Assembly (NCBI GenBank): GCA_965261585.1
Contig: CBDHDN010000053.1
Coordinates: forward strand, 44,440-108,439
Reading direction: 5' to 3'
DNA length: 64,000 nucleotides
From: CBDHDN01 sp965261585
Lineage (GTDB): Bacteria > Pseudomonadota > Alphaproteobacteria > UBA6615
The position numbers and the translations under genes are program-made. Below the pieces are notes generated by a model, which saw nothing but the letters and a program-made list of their open reading frames with translations, was not told where the DNA came from and ran no database searches. Shown in pieces: positions 17,812-27,736 of the stretch. Positions within the stretch are counted from its first letter, which is position 1. Every line of letters begins with the position of its first letter.

Positions 17812-19146
17812 CTACGGCGAGTGGTCGGCGGGGCGCGCCCGGCCCTGGAACGACTCCCGGGGCGCCGCGGCGATCTCGGCGAGCGCGGTCAGCAGCGCCC
17901 GGACCTCGTCGGGCGTGTTGTAGTGACACATCGACACGCGCAGGCAATCGGGCACGCCGAGCTCCGCCAGGATGTGGCCGGAATAGGCGTCGGAGGTGCG
18001 CGCGTGCACGCGGATCCCGCGGTCGGCCAGCGCCCGCACCAGGTCGGGTGAGGCCAGGCCGGCGAGTGTGAACGAGACGATGCCCTGGCGCCCGGCCGTG
18101 CCGGGCGGGCCGATGACGGTGACGTCGGACATGCCGGTGAGGCCCGCGACCTCGTTGTCGCCGGCCAGCAGCAGGCTCACCAGATAACTCTCGTGCGCGG
18201 CCATCGCCGTGGCCGCGGCCACGAGTTGCCCGCGCCGGTCGGCGCTGTCGGTGAAATGGCCGCCAAGCCAGCACAGATAGTCGGTGACCGCGCTCTGCGC
18301 CGCGTAGAGGCCGGGGTCGCGCGAGCCGAGCTCCCAATTGTCGGCGTGGCCGCCCAGCATGTGTTCGTGCGGGATGGCGGCAATGCGCTCGTTAAGCCAG
18401 GCGAAGCCGGCGCCCACGCGCGAATAGGCCTTGTAGGGCGAGAACACGTAGGCGTCGGCGCCATAGTCCTCGACCGCGACGGCGCCGTGCGGCACGTACT
18501 GAATGCCGTCGACGATGACGAAGCACTGGGGCGCCGTGGCCCGCACGGCGGCGACGATGCCGGCGAGGTCGACGGTGAAGCCGGTCAGCTGGCTCGTGTG
18601 GATCACCGTCGCGAGCTGGGTGTCCGGTGTGACGATGGCGGCATAATCCGCCGGCGCGACGACGCCGGAGCGCGGATCGAACGGCACCTCGTGCCACGGC
18701 CGGCCGGTGTTGGCCGCCCATTGCTTGGCCGCGTCGAGGCTGGCCGGATGCTCCAGCGTGCACGAGATGACCGGCCCCGGCGGCGCACTGACCGCGACCG
18801 CGCGGATCAGGCGGTAAAGCAGCCGCGTGCCGGTCTCGCCGGAGATGACCTGGCCGCCGGTCGCGCCGAAGAGGGTGCGCAGGTCGTCGCGGCCGCGGTT
18901 GAGGATCGCTGAGAGGTGGCGCGAGGCCTCATTGTCGCGGGCTTCCTGGTCGGGCAGCGCCGCCACCTCGGCCACCCGCTCGATCGCCGCGATCAGCCTC
19001 AGCGAGCCGCCGCCGCTTTCGAGGAAGATCCGCGCATCGCCGATCACCGGACAGCGGTCGACGTGATGGAAGCGCTCACGAATCGCGGCCATCAGGGCCG
19101 CGTCGAAGGCCTGCTCGCCGCGGGATCGGCTGTTCGTTTCGGCCAT
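17812..19146 (-). CDS. aminotransferase class V / cysteine desulfurase-like PLP enzyme
   Basis: This 444-residue fold-type I PLP enzyme has these features: GETGTRLLYRLIRA and CTLEHPASLDAAKQW in the large domain, the cofactor Asp in FVIVDGIQYVPHG, and the Schiff-base Lys in VFSPYKAYSRVGAG. The C-terminal small domain has GIRVHARTSDAYSGHIL and LRVSMCHYNTPDEVRALL. The sulfur-carrying Cys loop of true desulfurases is not evident. Substrate unknown. Confidence 0.82.
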   Translation of the reverse strand: MAETNSRSRGEQAFDAALMAAIRERFHHVDRCPVIGDARIFLESGGGSLRLIAAIERVAEVAALPDQEARDNEASRHLSAILNRGRDDLRTLFGATGGQVISGETGTRLLYRLIRAVAVSAPPGPVISCTLEHPASLDAAKQWAANTGRPWHEVPFDPRSGVVAPADYAAIVTPDTQLATVIHTSQLTGFTVDLAGIVAAVRATAPQCFVIVDGIQYVPHGAVAVEDYGADAYVFSPYKAYSRVGAGFAWLNERIAAIPHEHMLGGHADNWELGSRDPGLYAAQSAVTDYLCWLGGHFTDSADRRGQLVAAATAMAAHESYLVSLLLAGDNEVAGLTGMSDVTVIGPPGTAGRQGIVSFTLAGLASPDLVRALADRGIRVHARTSDAYSGHILAELGVPDCLRVSMCHYNTPDEVRALLTALAEIAAAPRESFQGRARPADHSP

Positions 19147-19159
19147 TGGTCCTCCCTTC

Positions 19160-19495
19160 TCAGGTGGCGTCGCAGCGTTCGTCGATGACCAACCACGCGA
19201 CCATGCCGACCTCCATCTGCATGAGCGCGGGCTCGCTCGAGACCTGCGCCTCGATGCCGGTCAGCAGCGCCGGGAAGCCCATGTCGGCGATGCAGACCGC
19301 CAGCTGATTGCGCCGGGCGATGCTGGCCTGCCCCGCGGTGATGCCGTCGGCCAGCCCGACCAGGTAGGCGAAGCGCGACTCGTCCGGCAGCGCGAAAAAC
19401 GCCTTCAGCGTCAAAGCCTGCGCCGGCGTTGCCAGCAGGGCGAATGCGGCGGCAATCGCCAGGACCGGCCGCGCCGTGGTGCAAGCGTCGAACAT
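19160..19495 (-). CDS. small secreted protein of unknown function
   Basis: This 111-residue protein starts at ATG 19495. Signal peptide: MFDACTTARPVLAIAAAFALLATPAQA. The mature part (LTLKAFFALPDESRFAYLVGLADG) contains Cys in VCIADMG and DERCDAT that could pair. Not recognised as a named family. It lies 13 bases downstream of the aminotransferase on the opposite side of that gene's start, same strand, divergent from the amidase gene. Confidence 0.6.
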   Translation of the reverse strand: MFDACTTARPVLAIAAAFALLATPAQALTLKAFFALPDESRFAYLVGLADGITAGQASIARRNQLAVCIADMGFPALLTGIEAQVSSEPALMQMEVGMVAWLVIDERCDAT

Positions 19496-19585
19496 GGGTT
19501 TTCCCGTGGTCAACCGTTCCGCTTGTCCGAATAATACATCGCGCGCCGACGCGCCACCGCGGGCGGACCGCAACGGAGGAATACC

Positions 19586-21011
19586 ATGGCTGAGATCGGC
19601 ATGCTCGACCGGCCCCTGGCGGAGATCGCCGATGCCCTGGGCGCGGGCATGGTCACCAGCGTGGTCCTGACCGAGGCCGCGATCGCCGCCCACGGGGCGC
19701 ACGGGGCGCACGACACGGCGCTCAATGCCTACAAGACCTGGGATTCCGATGCGCGCCCGCGCCCAGGCCGTCGCCGCCGATGCGGCGCGCGCCGCCGGCC
19801 GCGACCTCGGCCGCGTGCAGGGCGTGCCGGTGTCGGTCAAGGACATCTATGGCGTCGCCGGCTACCCCACGTTCGCCGGCACGCCGCGGCGGCTGCCGGC
19901 GAAGTGGGAGCGGGAGGGGCCGGTCGTGGGCGCGCTGACGCGCCAGCTTGCGGTCGTCATGGGCAAGACCCACACGGTCGAGTTCGCCATGGGTACCCTC
20001 GGCGCCAACCCCCATTGGGGCACGCCGCGCAACCCGTGGGACGCGACGGCCCATCGCGTGCCGGGCGGCTCCAGTGCCGGCGCCGGGGTCACGCTCGTCG
20101 AGGGCTCGGCGGTCGTGGCGCTGGGCACGGACACCGCCGGCTCGGTCCGCGCGCCGGCGAGCTGGACCGGCACCGTCGGCCTCAAGACCTCGAAGGGCCG
20201 CTGGTCGACGGCCGGCATCACGCCGCTGAGCCCGACCCTCGACACCGCCGGCGTGCTGACCCGCACGGTCGCCGACTTGACGGTCGCGTTCGCCGCGATC
20301 GATCCCGTGGCGGCGGCCGACCCGGCCGGCCATGCCCGCGCGCTCGCCGCGCTCAACGTCGCCGGGCTGACGGTCGGCATCGCCGACGACTTCTTCTGGG
20401 ACGGCTGTTCGCCCGGCGTCGTCGAGGGCGCGCGCGCCGCGCTCGCCGAGCTCGAACGCGCCGGCGCGCGGACGCGGCCGACGCCGATCCCCCAGGGGCC
20501 GGAGCTCTATGCCATGCAGCGCGCCGGCAGCTTCGGTGCGTCCGAGTTCTCGGCCTTCATCGCGGCCGAGCTGGCGGACTGGCGCGCCACGCTGGATGCC
20601 GGCGTGCGCGCCCGCGTCGACGCCGCCCAGGACATGACGGCGGCGCAGTATCTCGACCGCCTGCGCCACCGCCAGGCGATGATCACCGAAGCCGCCACGA
20701 TCTTCGACGGCGTCGATGTCGTCGCCATGCCGACGATCCCCAACACGCCGCCGAGGCTGGACGATATCGCCGATCCCGCGGCGTTCCGCGACGCCACCGT
20801 GCTGGCCCTGCGCAACACGAGCATCGCCAACCTGCTGGACATGTGCGCGGTCACGCTGCCCGTCGCCCTCGACGCCGCCGGCATGCCCGTCGGCCTGCAA
20901 CTGCTCGCGCCGCTCGGCGCCGACGCGCGCCTGCTATCGGCGGCACGCGCGGTCGAGCAGGCGCTCGGCACAGCGCGGGAGCGGCTGGGCGCGGCGCCGC
21001 TGCTCGGATAG
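19586..21011 (+). pseudogene. amidase-signature hydrolase, frameshifted near N-terminus
   Basis: ATG 19586 follows GGAGGA and gives MAEIGMLDRPLAEIADALGAG to TALNAYKTWDSDA. One base is then missing near 19750 and the rest, from MRARAQAVAADAARA, is in another frame to 21011. The Ser-cisSer-Lys triad is present: Lys in VSVKDIYGV, Ser in PGGSSAGAG, Ser in GTDTAGSVRAP. About 475 residues if repaired. Either a fresh pseudogene or a sequence error. Confidence 0.75.
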
Positions 21012-21021
21012 CGGCGGCTCG

Positions 21022-21921
21022 TCAGTCCAAACGGTAGAACCCGACCGCGTTGTCGTGGAACAGCTTGGCGCGTTCGGCCTCCGAGTAACTGGCGGTGATG
21101 GCGTCGAAGGCGTTCCAAATCTTGTTGTAGTCGCTCATCAGCTTGTCGACCGGGAAGTTGCTGGCGAACACGCAGCGCTCGACGCCGAACAGCTCGATCG
21201 TGTCCTCGACGAACAGGCGGATCGTGTCGGTCGTCCAGTCGCGGTCGAACATGCCGAGGCCGGAGATCTTCACGGCGACGTTCGGCTGTGCCGCCAGCTG
21301 ATGCATGCCATGGCGCCAGCCGGCGACGTATTCGGAGTCGCGCCGCCGCGGCATGCCGGTATGGTTGAGGATCACCTGGATGTCGGAGAAGTCGGCGGCC
21401 AGGCGCGCCGCGTCGATCATCTGCGGCCACCACAGCTGCATGTCGAACGTGAGGTCGTGGGCGCGCAGCCGGGCATAGCCGGCGCGCCAGGCCGCGTCCT
21501 CCATCAGATCGCCGCGCGGCGCGAAGCAGAAGCGCGGCGCGTGCGCATCGTAGTTCAGCATGTAACGGATGCCGCGCATGTTGGCGTGGGCACAGTGCCG
21601 CGCCAGCACCTCGTCGGCGTCGGCCGCCGCGAGGTCGGCATAGGCGACAATCCCGTTCGGCAGGCCGCGCGAGGCCGGATCGTCGGCGACCGATTGCAGC
21701 CACGCCGTCTCGGCCACCGGGTCCCCATGGTCGACCTCGGCCTGCAGGTGCACGGACTTGATGAGCGGCTGGTTGGCCGCGTCGTCGAGCAAGTCGGCAA
21801 TGCGATAGCTGCGCCGGATCGCCGCGTAGTCGCCGACCGGGTGGTCGATCGGCTCGACGAGCCAGGGATAGTGCAGCTTGTCCAGATCCCAGAGGTGGTG
21901 GTGCGCGTCGACGATCTGCAT
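21022..21921 (-). CDS. amidohydrolase (COG3618, lactonase-type)
   Basis: This 299-residue TIM-barrel hydrolase begins MQIVDAHHHLWDLDKLHYPW; the HxH pair near residues 7-9 is the metal or substrate site of amidohydrolase-2 proteins. Further marks are ILNHTGMP and CVFASNFPVDKL. Relatives hydrolyse sugar lactones such as L-fucono- or rhamnono-lactone. It is convergent with the amidase. Confidence 0.85.
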   Translation of the reverse strand: MQIVDAHHHLWDLDKLHYPWLVEPIDHPVGDYAAIRRSYRIADLLDDAANQPLIKSVHLQAEVDHGDPVAETAWLQSVADDPASRGLPNGIVAYADLAAADADEVLARHCAHANMRGIRYMLNYDAHAPRFCFAPRGDLMEDAAWRAGYARLRAHDLTFDMQLWWPQMIDAARLAADFSDIQVILNHTGMPRRRDSEYVAGWRHGMHQLAAQPNVAVKISGLGMFDRDWTTDTIRLFVEDTIELFGVERCVFASNFPVDKLMSDYNKIWNAFDAITASYSEAERAKLFHDNAVGFYRLD

Positions 21922-22105
21922 GGCGTCCTCCCCACGGCCGTTGGATCGCCGGTTGGCCGGCCGATCACCTGTAATGATAAGAGAGCCAACCGTCTCTCGT
22001 CACGGGGTCGCGCGCCGCCGCCGTTGCCGCGCCCGAGCCGCGTCGCTAGGGTTGCCGCGCTGCATCCCCCCAACCACCCGCGCCAACGAGGACCGGCCAC
22101 AGGCG

Positions 22106-22780
22106 ATGACGAGGAACACGGATATGGGCCGGCCACCGCACGGCTATGGCCGTCGCCGCTCGGTCGTGTCGGTTGCCGACATGCGCTCGCCGCCGCCGGC
22201 GGTGAAGGTCGTGCTGGCGCTGATGGTGCTGACGACGCTGCCGCTGCTGCTGTTGCCCGACGGGATCAGCGACCGCGTCGCGGTCCACCTGGCGCGTAAC
22301 CTGTTCGCCGGCGGCGTGCTGCAGACCGGCCGCCTGTACACGATCGTAACGACGCTGTTCGTCCATGGCGGCTTCGTCCACCTGCTGTTCAACGGGCTGT
22401 GGATCCTGACGCTGGGCCCGGCCGTGCACCGCCACCTCGGTCCGGCCCGCTTCGCGCTGCTGTTCGTCCTGTCGGGCGTCGGCGGCGCCGCCCTGTTCAC
22501 GGTGACCCACTGGGGCGAGAGCGTCTTTGTCGTAGGCGCGTCCGGACCCGTGTTCGGCCTGATCGGTGCCGGCGCCTACGTCCTGACCGCGGGCGCCGAG
22601 ACCTTCGCGAGGCGGGCGCGGCAGATCCTGCACTACACGGCGTTGTTCATGCTGCTCAATTTCGGCTTCGCCGCGCTGGCCGCGAGTGGCGCGTTCGGCG
22701 CGCCTTTGCGGGTCAGCTGGGAAGACCACCTCGGCGGCTTCCTGGTCGGCCTGGCGCTGTTCCCGCTGCTGCGGCGCTAG
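22106..22780 (+). CDS. rhomboid family intramembrane serine protease
   Basis: This 224-residue protein (ATG 22106; upstream codons in frame lack a better start) has six hydrophobic segments. The loop-1 region is HGGFVHLLFNGLWI, the catalytic Ser is in VVGASGPVFGLIG (GxSG) and the catalytic His is in WEDHLGGFLVGLAL. Full length for the bacterial family. Confidence 0.88.
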   Translation: MTRNTDMGRPPHGYGRRRSVVSVADMRSPPPAVKVVLALMVLTTLPLLLLPDGISDRVAVHLARNLFAGGVLQTGRLYTIVTTLFVHGGFVHLLFNGLWILTLGPAVHRHLGPARFALLFVLSGVGGAALFTVTHWGESVFVVGASGPVFGLIGAGAYVLTAGAETFARRARQILHYTALFMLLNFGFAALAASGAFGAPLRVSWEDHLGGFLVGLALFPLLRR

Positions 22781-22873
22781 CGCGGGTGCGGGACAGAGGC
22801 GTGTTCGAGGGATCAACATGCTACAAGACCGGCGTGGCTCAGGGCCCGGCCCGGAGCCGGAAAGGGAGGGGAT

Positions 22874-23638
22874 GTGAGTAAGCTGTTCTGTCTCGACGGC
22901 AAGGTGGCGTTGGTCACGGGCGCCTCGCGCGGGCTTGGTTTCGCGATGGCCGAGGCGTTGGCCGACCACGGCGCCACGGTCGTGCTCAACGCCCGCGACG
23001 AAGGTGCGCTGGCCGAGCGGGTCGGCGCGTTGACGGCGGCCGGTGCCAAGGCTGAAGCGGCGGCGTTCGACGTCACCGATTCGGCGGCCTGTACGGCTGC
23101 GATCGCCGGCATCGCGGAGCGCCATGGGCGCCTCGACATCCTCGTCAACAACGCCGGCACCCAGCACCGCACGCCGGTCACACAGTGGCAGGACGAAGAT
23201 TGGGAGCGTCTGATCGCAACCAACCTCTCGTCCTGCTTCAAGCTGGCGCGCGAGGCCGCCCGCGTCATGCTGCGCCAGGGCCACGGCCGCATCATCAACA
23301 CCGGCTCGATCGGCGCCATCCTCGGGCGGCCGACGATCCACGGCTACATCGCGGCCAAGGGCGGGTTGCATGCGCTGACCCGCTCGCTGGCCGCCGAGCT
23401 CGGCCCCCAGGGGATCAACGTCAACGCCATCGCCCCCGGCTATTTCGCGACGGAGCTCAACCAGGCGCTGCTCGACGACAAGGCGTTCACGGCCTGGGTC
23501 GAACAGCGCACGCCACTCGGCCGCTGGGCCGAGCCGCGCGAGCTCGGCGGCGCCGTCGTGTTTCTCGCCTCGGCCGCCGGCTCCTACGTCAACGGCCATG
23601 TGCTCGCCGTCGACGGCGGCCTGTCGACAAGTATCTGA
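22874..23638 (+). CDS. short-chain dehydrogenase, gluconate 5-dehydrogenase-like
   Basis: This 254-residue SDR starts at GTG 22874 behind GGGAGGGG. The coenzyme motif is VTGASRGLGFA, the stabilising motif is LVNNAGTQHR, and the catalytic residues are Ser in INTGSIGAI and Tyr/Lys in YIAAKGG. The C-terminus is VDGGLSTSI. The pattern TQHRTP...W..LIATNL is typical of the 5-keto-gluconate reductase subgroup. The role fits sugar-acid catabolism; the exact substrate is not proven. Confidence 0.87.
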   Translation: MSKLFCLDGKVALVTGASRGLGFAMAEALADHGATVVLNARDEGALAERVGALTAAGAKAEAAAFDVTDSAACTAAIAGIAERHGRLDILVNNAGTQHRTPVTQWQDEDWERLIATNLSSCFKLAREAARVMLRQGHGRIINTGSIGAILGRPTIHGYIAAKGGLHALTRSLAAELGPQGINVNAIAPGYFATELNQALLDDKAFTAWVEQRTPLGRWAEPRELGGAVVFLASAAGSYVNGHVLAVDGGLSTSI

Positions 23639-23666
23639 AGGGTAGATACCTCAAGCTGTGACGCCA

Positions 23667-23948
23667 CTAGGCGGCGAACGGCTTGATCCTGTTCAGCGCC
23701 CGACCGGCGGCCTTGCGAGCGCGTTCAAGCTCGTAGTTCTGTTGCAGGTTAAGCCAGAACAGGGCCGACACGCCGAAACACCGCTCCAGCCTCAGCGCCG
23801 TGTCGGCGGAAATCGCACGACGGCCACGCAAAATGTCGTTTATGCGGTTTGGCGGCACACCCAGCTGCCCGGCGACGGCGTTGCCGCTCAAGCCATGCGG
23901 TTCGAGAAAATCCGCCTTGAGTGTTTCGCCTGGGTGAATCGGCTCCAT
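23667..23948 (-). CDS. higA: HigA-type antitoxin
   Basis: This 93-residue protein starts MEPIHPGETLKADFLEPHG, the hallmark of HigA antitoxins, with an HTH (AGQLGVPPNRINDILRGRRA) that binds the operon promoter. It follows the toxin gene by 9 bases, in the toxin-first order typical of higBA. Confidence 0.92.
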   Translation of the reverse strand: MEPIHPGETLKADFLEPHGLSGNAVAGQLGVPPNRINDILRGRRAISADTALRLERCFGVSALFWLNLQQNYELERARKAAGRALNRIKPFAA

Positions 23949-23957
23949 GGCACCACC

Positions 23958-24236
23958 TTAGTGATAGTCGACGATCTCGGCGTCGCGGGCATCTTGACCA
24001 TCCCAGCTAAAGCAGACGCGCCACTGGTCATTGATGCGAATGGTGTGCTGGCCCTTGCGCCGCCCCTTGAGCGTTTCCAATCGGTTGCCCGGGTTGCGGG
24101 TCAGGTCATCAAGCCGCACTGCCGCGTGGAGCACGTCGAGTCGCCGTTTGGCTTGTCGGGCGAAGGCCTGAAAGCGCCGCACACGCAGTAGCTGGAACAA
24201 GCGCTCGGTATCCCGCGAGGCAAAGGACTTGATCAT
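23958..24236 (-). CDS. higB: HigB-type toxin (RelE fold ribonuclease)
   Basis: This 92-residue protein contains MIKSFASRDTERLF, then NPGNRLETLKGRRKGQHTIRINDQWRVCF, the RelE/HigB core, and ends DAEIVDYH with the conserved terminal His. Family members cut mRNA on the ribosome. The upstream region 24237-24265 contains an imperfect dyad (GTATAC and GTACGTAC) and a TATACT box that could form the autoregulated promoter. Confidence 0.92.
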   Translation of the reverse strand: MIKSFASRDTERLFQLLRVRRFQAFARQAKRRLDVLHAAVRLDDLTRNPGNRLETLKGRRKGQHTIRINDQWRVCFSWDGQDARDAEIVDYH

Positions 24237-24382
24237 GATTAGTATACAGTACGTACCTCATACAAGCAAGAGAATCGATCCAACATCGGCCGGCGAATTC
24301 CCGCACAGCATCTTGCCATGGCCGCCGTACGTCTGTCGGTGCTATGAAGCGTCATTCATCCAACAGGTCCGGTTGACCCCGC

Positions 24383-25058
24383 TTGGCTCTGTACGACAAA
24401 CCCGGCGCCTTCCGCGCAGTCGTCTGGGACGTGGACGGCACGCTGGTCGACAGCGAGCCGCTGCATGACGAGGCGATCGGCGCCGTCTGCGCGCGCTACG
24501 GCTACACGCTGACGGCTGCGGAATTCGCCGGTTTCACCGGCCACGGTATGGAGGTCTGCTTCGCCAGGCTGCAGGGTGTGCATGCCTTTCCCATCGACCT
24601 CGCGGCGTTCAACGATGCCTGCAGCCGCTACTATGTGGCCCATGCGCGGACCAAGGTGCCGCCGCGCCCCGGCGCCCGCGAACGGGTGCTGGCCATCGCC
24701 AGCGGCGGCATCGTTCAGGGCTGTGCGTCCAACAGCGACCGCATCGTCGTCGCCGCGAACGGTCGCAATCCTCGATGCCGGCGATGCCATCGCGGTGACG
24801 GTGGCGCGCGACGACGTCGCCAACGGCAAGCCGGCGCCGGATATCTATGAGGCGGCGTGCCGCGGGCTGGGCGTTGCGCCGGCGCAGACACTCGTCGTCC
24901 AGGATACGGCGACCGGTGTCGCCGCGGCGCGTGCCGCCGGCTGCACGGTCATCGCCTGGCCGAACGAGAAGACCGCGGCCATGGACTTCGGCCTGGCGCA
25001 CCACGTCGTTGCCGAGATCGCCGACTTCCCCTGGGCGGCGCGACTCGCATTGGCTTGA
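24383..25058 (+). pseudogene. HAD-superfamily phosphatase, frameshifted
   Basis: The first part (TTG start at 24383) contains motif I VVWDVDGTLVDSEPLHDEAI and the cap domain. Near 24765 the frame shifts by one base and the rest continues as VTVARDDVANGKPAPDIYEA (motif III Lys) and VVQDTATGVAAARAAG (motif IV), ending at 25058. The protein resembles beta-phosphoglucomutase or phosphoglycolate phosphatase. The Ser of motif II is kept in IASGGIVQGCASNSD. Confidence 0.72.
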
Positions 25059-25153
25059 CGCGGCCGGCAACGGTCCGGGAGACTGGCGCCCGGCGTTGAT
25101 GGGGCTCATTCGACCCGACGAACGGCGAGGGTTGCGTCCGCAGGAGGGGCCGC

Positions 25154-26596
25154 ATGCTTGCGAAATTGGCGAAGCCCGCAGCGCTGGCCGTCGTAGTTCT
25201 CTACGGTACGCACGCCGGCCAAGCCGATGAGCACGCGGACTTCAGCGGCACGACGATCAACGTCGGCACGTTCGTCGGGCCAACGATCTCGGCGGCCCAG
25301 CGGGCGGCTGCCGCAGACTGGGAGAAGAGCACCGGCGGCACCGTGAACATGGTCGAGATGCCGGCCAGCCAGCTGTTCCCGAAATATCTCACCGCCCTGG
25401 CCACCGGGGACGTTTCGTTCGATGTGATGACGATAGCGCCGATGTGGCTGCCTGATTTTTCGCCGTACCTGTCGGAGATGCCCGGCGACCTCTTCGGCGC
25501 CGAGGCGTGGGCCGATATTCACCCCGTCTATCGCGAGATGATGGTGTGGGAGGGCAAACGCCTTGCCCAGACGATCGAGGGTGAGCAGTTCGCGCTCTAC
25601 TATCGCGTCGATCTGTTCAGCGACCGCGGGGAACAGGCGGCTTTCGAGTCGCGCTTCGGCTACGGCCTGGCGACGCCGGAGTCCTGGGACGAGTACAATG
25701 AAATCGCCGCGTTTTTCAGCCGACCGGAGGACAGCCTGTGGGGCACGGCGGAGGCGTTTTTCCGTGGCGACCAGCAGGCCTGGTACCTGTTCTCCCATGC
25801 CGCGGGCTACACGAACCATCCGGCGAACCCGGGCGCCATGTTCTTCGATCCGGAGACCATGGCGCCGCAGCTCGACAATCCCGGCTGGGTGAAGGCGCTC
25901 GAGGACTACGCCGGGTCCGCGGGCCTCGCGCCGCCCGGCGCGCTCAATTTCAACGCCGCGGACGTCCGCGCGGCACTCGTCGCCGGCCGTGTTGCAATGG
26001 CAATCGCCAAAATCGGACCGCGCGAGCTCGCCGCGATGGCCGAGGCGAGTACCGCGGCCCTCGGCGTGGCGCCGCTGCCGGGCTCAAAGCGGATTTGGGA
26101 CCACCGAACCGGGGCGTGGACGACGTTCGCGGAGCCCGTTCGATCGCCGTTCCTCGCGTTCGGCGGATGGCTGGCGGCGGTGCCCCTGGCCAGCCGCAAC
26201 AAGGCGGCCGCGTGGCACTATGTCGCATCGCTGGCCGGCGCGGGTCCGAGCGCGCCGCATGGCGACGCGGCGCTGGCGCCTTATCGGCAGAGCCTGCTCG
26301 ACGATCCCGGCGTTTGGCTCGCGGTGCTGCCCGAAGAGACGGTGCGGCGGCAGTATCTGGAAACGCACAAAGCCAACCTGGACGCACCGAACATCGCCCT
26401 CGACATGCGCGTTCCGGCCTATGAAATCTACGTCGATCTGCTCGAGATCGAGGTCGCCAAGGCGCTGGCCGGCGACGTCGCGCCGCAGCAGGCGCTGAAC
26501 ACGGTTGTCGAAGCGTGGGAGAAGCTCACCGACGAACTCGGTCGCGACGCACAACGCGCCGCCTACCGGACGGCGATGGGCCTGCCGCCACAGTGA
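25154..26596 (+). CDS. carbohydrate ABC transporter substrate-binding protein (first of two)
   Basis: This 480-residue extracellular solute-binding protein (family 1) has a signal peptide ending near HAGQADEHA. Body motifs: ATGDVSFDVMTIAPMWLPDF, TPESWDEYNEIAAFF, AFGGWLAAVPLASRNKAAAW. Its C-terminus (EAWEKLTDELGRDAQRAAYR) matches that of the protein at 30013 (DGWEEITEDFGRDRQRDLYR), so the two are paralogues. It is convergent with the transporter operon rather than part of it. Confidence 0.86.
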   Translation: MLAKLAKPAALAVVVLYGTHAGQADEHADFSGTTINVGTFVGPTISAAQRAAAADWEKSTGGTVNMVEMPASQLFPKYLTALATGDVSFDVMTIAPMWLPDFSPYLSEMPGDLFGAEAWADIHPVYREMMVWEGKRLAQTIEGEQFALYYRVDLFSDRGEQAAFESRFGYGLATPESWDEYNEIAAFFSRPEDSLWGTAEAFFRGDQQAWYLFSHAAGYTNHPANPGAMFFDPETMAPQLDNPGWVKALEDYAGSAGLAPPGALNFNAADVRAALVAGRVAMAIAKIGPRELAAMAEASTAALGVAPLPGSKRIWDHRTGAWTTFAEPVRSPFLAFGGWLAAVPLASRNKAAAWHYVASLAGAGPSAPHGDAALAPYRQSLLDDPGVWLAVLPEETVRRQYLETHKANLDAPNIALDMRVPAYEIYVDLLEIEVAKALAGDVAPQQALNTVVEAWEKLTDELGRDAQRAAYRTAMGLPPQ

Positions 26597-26626
26597 TGCA
26601 GGCGACGGCGGTCCGACGCCGGGCGA

Positions 26627-27736
26627 TCAGGCCGCCGCAAACGTCGCCGTGAGGCGCTCGCCAGTGTCGGCGTCAAACAGGAAGCCGCGGTCCATCGGAA
26701 ACCGCACGGCCACCGTACTGTCGAAGTCGGCGTCGTATTCCTTGGGCATCTTGATGGCCATGCTGGCGCCGCCCAGGGCGAGGGTCATCAGCGTGACGTC
26801 GCCCGTAAGCTCCGCGGCATAGACCGTCGCATCGAACAGTCCCGCGCCGGGGCCGACGACCTCGGCATCCTCCGGCCGGAAGCCCATGACCACCGTACGG
26901 GCGCCGTTCGCACCCGCGATCGGCAGGCTGACGCCATGGCTTTCGAAGCGGTCGTTTTCGATGCTGCCGCGGATGAAGTTCATCGGCGGCGAGCCCATGA
27001 AGCCGGCCACGAACAGGTTGGCCGGGTTGTCGTAGACTTCGCGCGGCGTGCCGATCTGCTGCAGCACGCCATAGTCCATGATGGCGACGCGGTGCGCCAG
27101 GGTCATGGCCTCGACCTGATCGTGCGTCACGTAGACCGTCGTCACGCCGAGCTCGTGCTGCATGTGTTTCAGCTCCGCGCGCATATAGCCGCGCAGCTTG
27201 GCGTCGAGGTTGGACAACGGCTCGTCCATCAGGAAGGCCGACGGCCGGCGCACGATGGCCCGGGCCAGGGCGACGCGCTGCCGCTGCCCGCCGGAGACCT
27301 GGCGCGGGTAGCGCTCCAGCAGATCCTCCATATGCACCAGGGCCGCGGCCTCGCGCACGGCCACCGCCCGCGGCGCCGGCTTGAGACCCCGCACCTTCAG
27401 TGGAAAGCCGATGTTCTCGGCCACCGTCTTGTGGGGGTAGAGCGCATAGGACTGGAACACCATCGCGACGTCGCGATACTTCGGCAGCTCGTTCGTCACG
27501 TCCGTGTCGCCCAGCAACACTCGGCCAGAGTCCGCGGTCTCCAGCCCGGCAATGATGCGCAGCCCCGTGGTCTTGCCGCAGCCCGATGGGCCCAAGAGGA
27601 CGAGGAACTCGCCGGGCTCGACGGCAATGCTGAGGTCCTTGACGACGTGGTTGGTGCCGAACCACTTGTTGAGACCCTGCATCGTCAGCTGCTGGGCGCG
27701 CGAGCCGGGCGCGTGGGTTGGCTTGGTCTCGGTCAC
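26627..27736 (-). CDS. carbohydrate ABC transporter ATP-binding protein (MalK/UgpC type)
   Basis: This 369-residue protein uses GTG 27736, which overlaps the upstream permease stop (GTGA). Walker A GPSGCGKTT, Q-loop VFQSYALYPH, signature VSGGQRQRVALARAI, Walker B FLMDEPLSNLD, H-loop VTHDQVEA, then a TOBE/OB domain with VVMGFRPEDAEVVG. Last gene of the four-gene operon read from 31503. Confidence 0.9.
   Translation of the reverse strand: MTETKPTHAPGSRAQQLTMQGLNKWFGTNHVVKDLSIAVEPGEFLVLLGPSGCGKTTGLRIIAGLETADSGRVLLGDTDVTNELPKYRDVAMVFQSYALYPHKTVAENIGFPLKVRGLKPAPRAVAVREAAALVHMEDLLERYPRQVSGGQRQRVALARAIVRRPSAFLMDEPLSNLDAKLRGYMRAELKHMQHELGVTTVYVTHDQVEAMTLAHRVAIMDYGVLQQIGTPREVYDNPANLFVAGFMGSPPMNFIRGSIENDRFESHGVSLPIAGANGARTVVMGFRPEDAEVVGPGAGLFDATVYAAELTGDVTLMTLALGGASMAIKMPKEYDADFDSTVAVRFPMDRGFLFDADTGERLTATFAAA

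Noticed and set aside
19722..20900. 392-codon open frame on the minus strand
   Set aside because: Shadow of the amidase gene, which shows all catalytic motifs on the + strand; the shadow is Arg/His/Gly-rich without domain features.
24237..24382. Riboswitch or small RNA between higB and the HAD gene
   Set aside because: The AT-richer patch is better explained as the autoregulated higBA promoter; no conserved RNA core was recognised.
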